DNA of 64,000 nt, from NCBI RefSeq assembly GCF_001931685.1, contig NZ_MOOY01000002.1:558001-622000 (forward strand). Reading direction: 5' to 3'. The position numbers and the translations under genes were made by a program. Positions 63,840 to 64,000 of the stretch are shown one piece after another. The notes beneath the pieces are model-generated. The model saw nothing but the letters and a program-made list of their open reading frames with translations, made no database searches and had not been told where the DNA came from. Origin of the DNA: Pararhizobium arenae. GTDB lineage: Bacteria > Pseudomonadota > Alphaproteobacteria > Rhizobiales > Rhizobiaceae. Every line of letters starts with the position of its first letter. Position 1 is the first letter of the stretch.

Positions 63840-64000
63840 ATGGTTGAAGATGTTGTAAAGTCGCTCGGCTTTCTGGCGATGGGAACGCGCATGAAGCGTA
63901 TCGGGGAGCGGCTCCAGGCCGACACGCAAGTTCTGCTGGAAGCAATGGAGCTGCCGGTGGGCGCTGGCCAATGTCCCTTGCTCGCGGCAATCGATATGCT
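63840..64000 (+). CDS. MarR-type (MarR/GNAT-like) protein, N-terminal part, cut by window edge
   Basis: The ATG at 63840 begins an open frame that runs off the right edge. The visible 53 residues (MVEDVVKSLGFLAMGTRMKRIGERLQADTQVLL then PVGAGQCPLLAAID) match the start of rhizobial MarR-family proteins that carry a C-terminal GNAT acetyltransferase domain. Only the first dimerisation helices and the beginning of the HTH are visible. The GNAT half is inferred from that family, not seen. Confidence 0.7.
   Translation, partial: MVEDVVKSLGFLAMGTRMKRIGERLQADTQVLLEAMELPVGAGQCPLLAAIDM

Overview
The window is an ordinary stretch of a Rhizobiaceae chromosome (Agrobacterium/Rhizobium/Sinorhizobium type). 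Evidence for this: high GC; alphaproteobacterial gene sets (lgt with a MidA-type methyltransferase and pgeF; an OmpR/EnvZ-type pair; an LsrB/VtlR-type regulator next to trxB; a BA14K protein; separated carA and carB); and two tandem small RNAs of the AbcR (alpha-r15) type beside the lsrB-like gene. There are no rRNA or tRNA genes, CRISPR arrays, phage genes or insertion sequences. Genes cut by the edges are an EAL-domain protein (left) and a MarR/GNAT-like protein (right).

Layout. 0-5 kb: EAL end, a BenE-type transporter, and an aldehyde dehydrogenase/DUF779 unit behind a short GAF-Fis regulator. 5-7 kb: class D beta-lactamase divergent from an AmpR-type regulator. 7-13.6 kb: prs, a lipoprotein, and a leftward run lgt - methyltransferase - pgeF - M24 protein, with ubiK divergent from lgt. 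14-20.8 kb: ybjN, proC, csaA, a palindromic MITE-like element, a sensor kinase/regulator pair, a MarR gene with a perfect 15-bp inverted-repeat operator, a branched-chain aminotransferase, a 50-residue membrane protein and a metallo-hydrolase. 20.8-26.1 kb: BA14K, cspA, a drug/metabolite transporter, and a Gram-negative sortase overlapping its dedicated VIT/vWA target. 26.5-33.7 kb: aspartate aminotransferase, an MFS carrier, a LysR/reductase divergent pair, an acetyltransferase, and an ArsR-Old Yellow Enzyme unit. 33.8-37.6 kb: AbcR-type sRNA - osmC - AbcR-type sRNA - lsrB-like - trxB, with lrp divergent. 37.6-45.6 kb: envelope polysaccharide genes (ELM1-like protein, two GT4 glycosyltransferases, a DxD glycosyltransferase, GDP-fucose synthesis genes and a GT10 fucosyltransferase) packed against greA. 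45.7-64 kb: a stress-type dehydrogenase, carB, oxidoreductases, a zinc metallopeptidase, dnaG, yqeY-like, carA, MATE and MFS exporters, and a LysR gene.

How genes work together. The fucosyltransferase, gmd and fcl follow greA on the same strand, and the fucosyltransferase start overlaps the greA stop. They form a complete GDP-mannose-to-fucosylated-glycan module inside what looks like the LPS-core locus. trxB, lsrB, osmC, the ArsR/OYE unit and the sRNAs form a redox- and uptake-control neighbourhood. The most notable items are the proteobacterial sortase-substrate pair, the sRNA tandem split by osmC, the terminator-like hairpin in the greA leader, the AmpR-OXA pairing, and several clean operator-like inverted repeats. 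I see no clearly unprecedented multi-gene system; the best leads are given in the findings.
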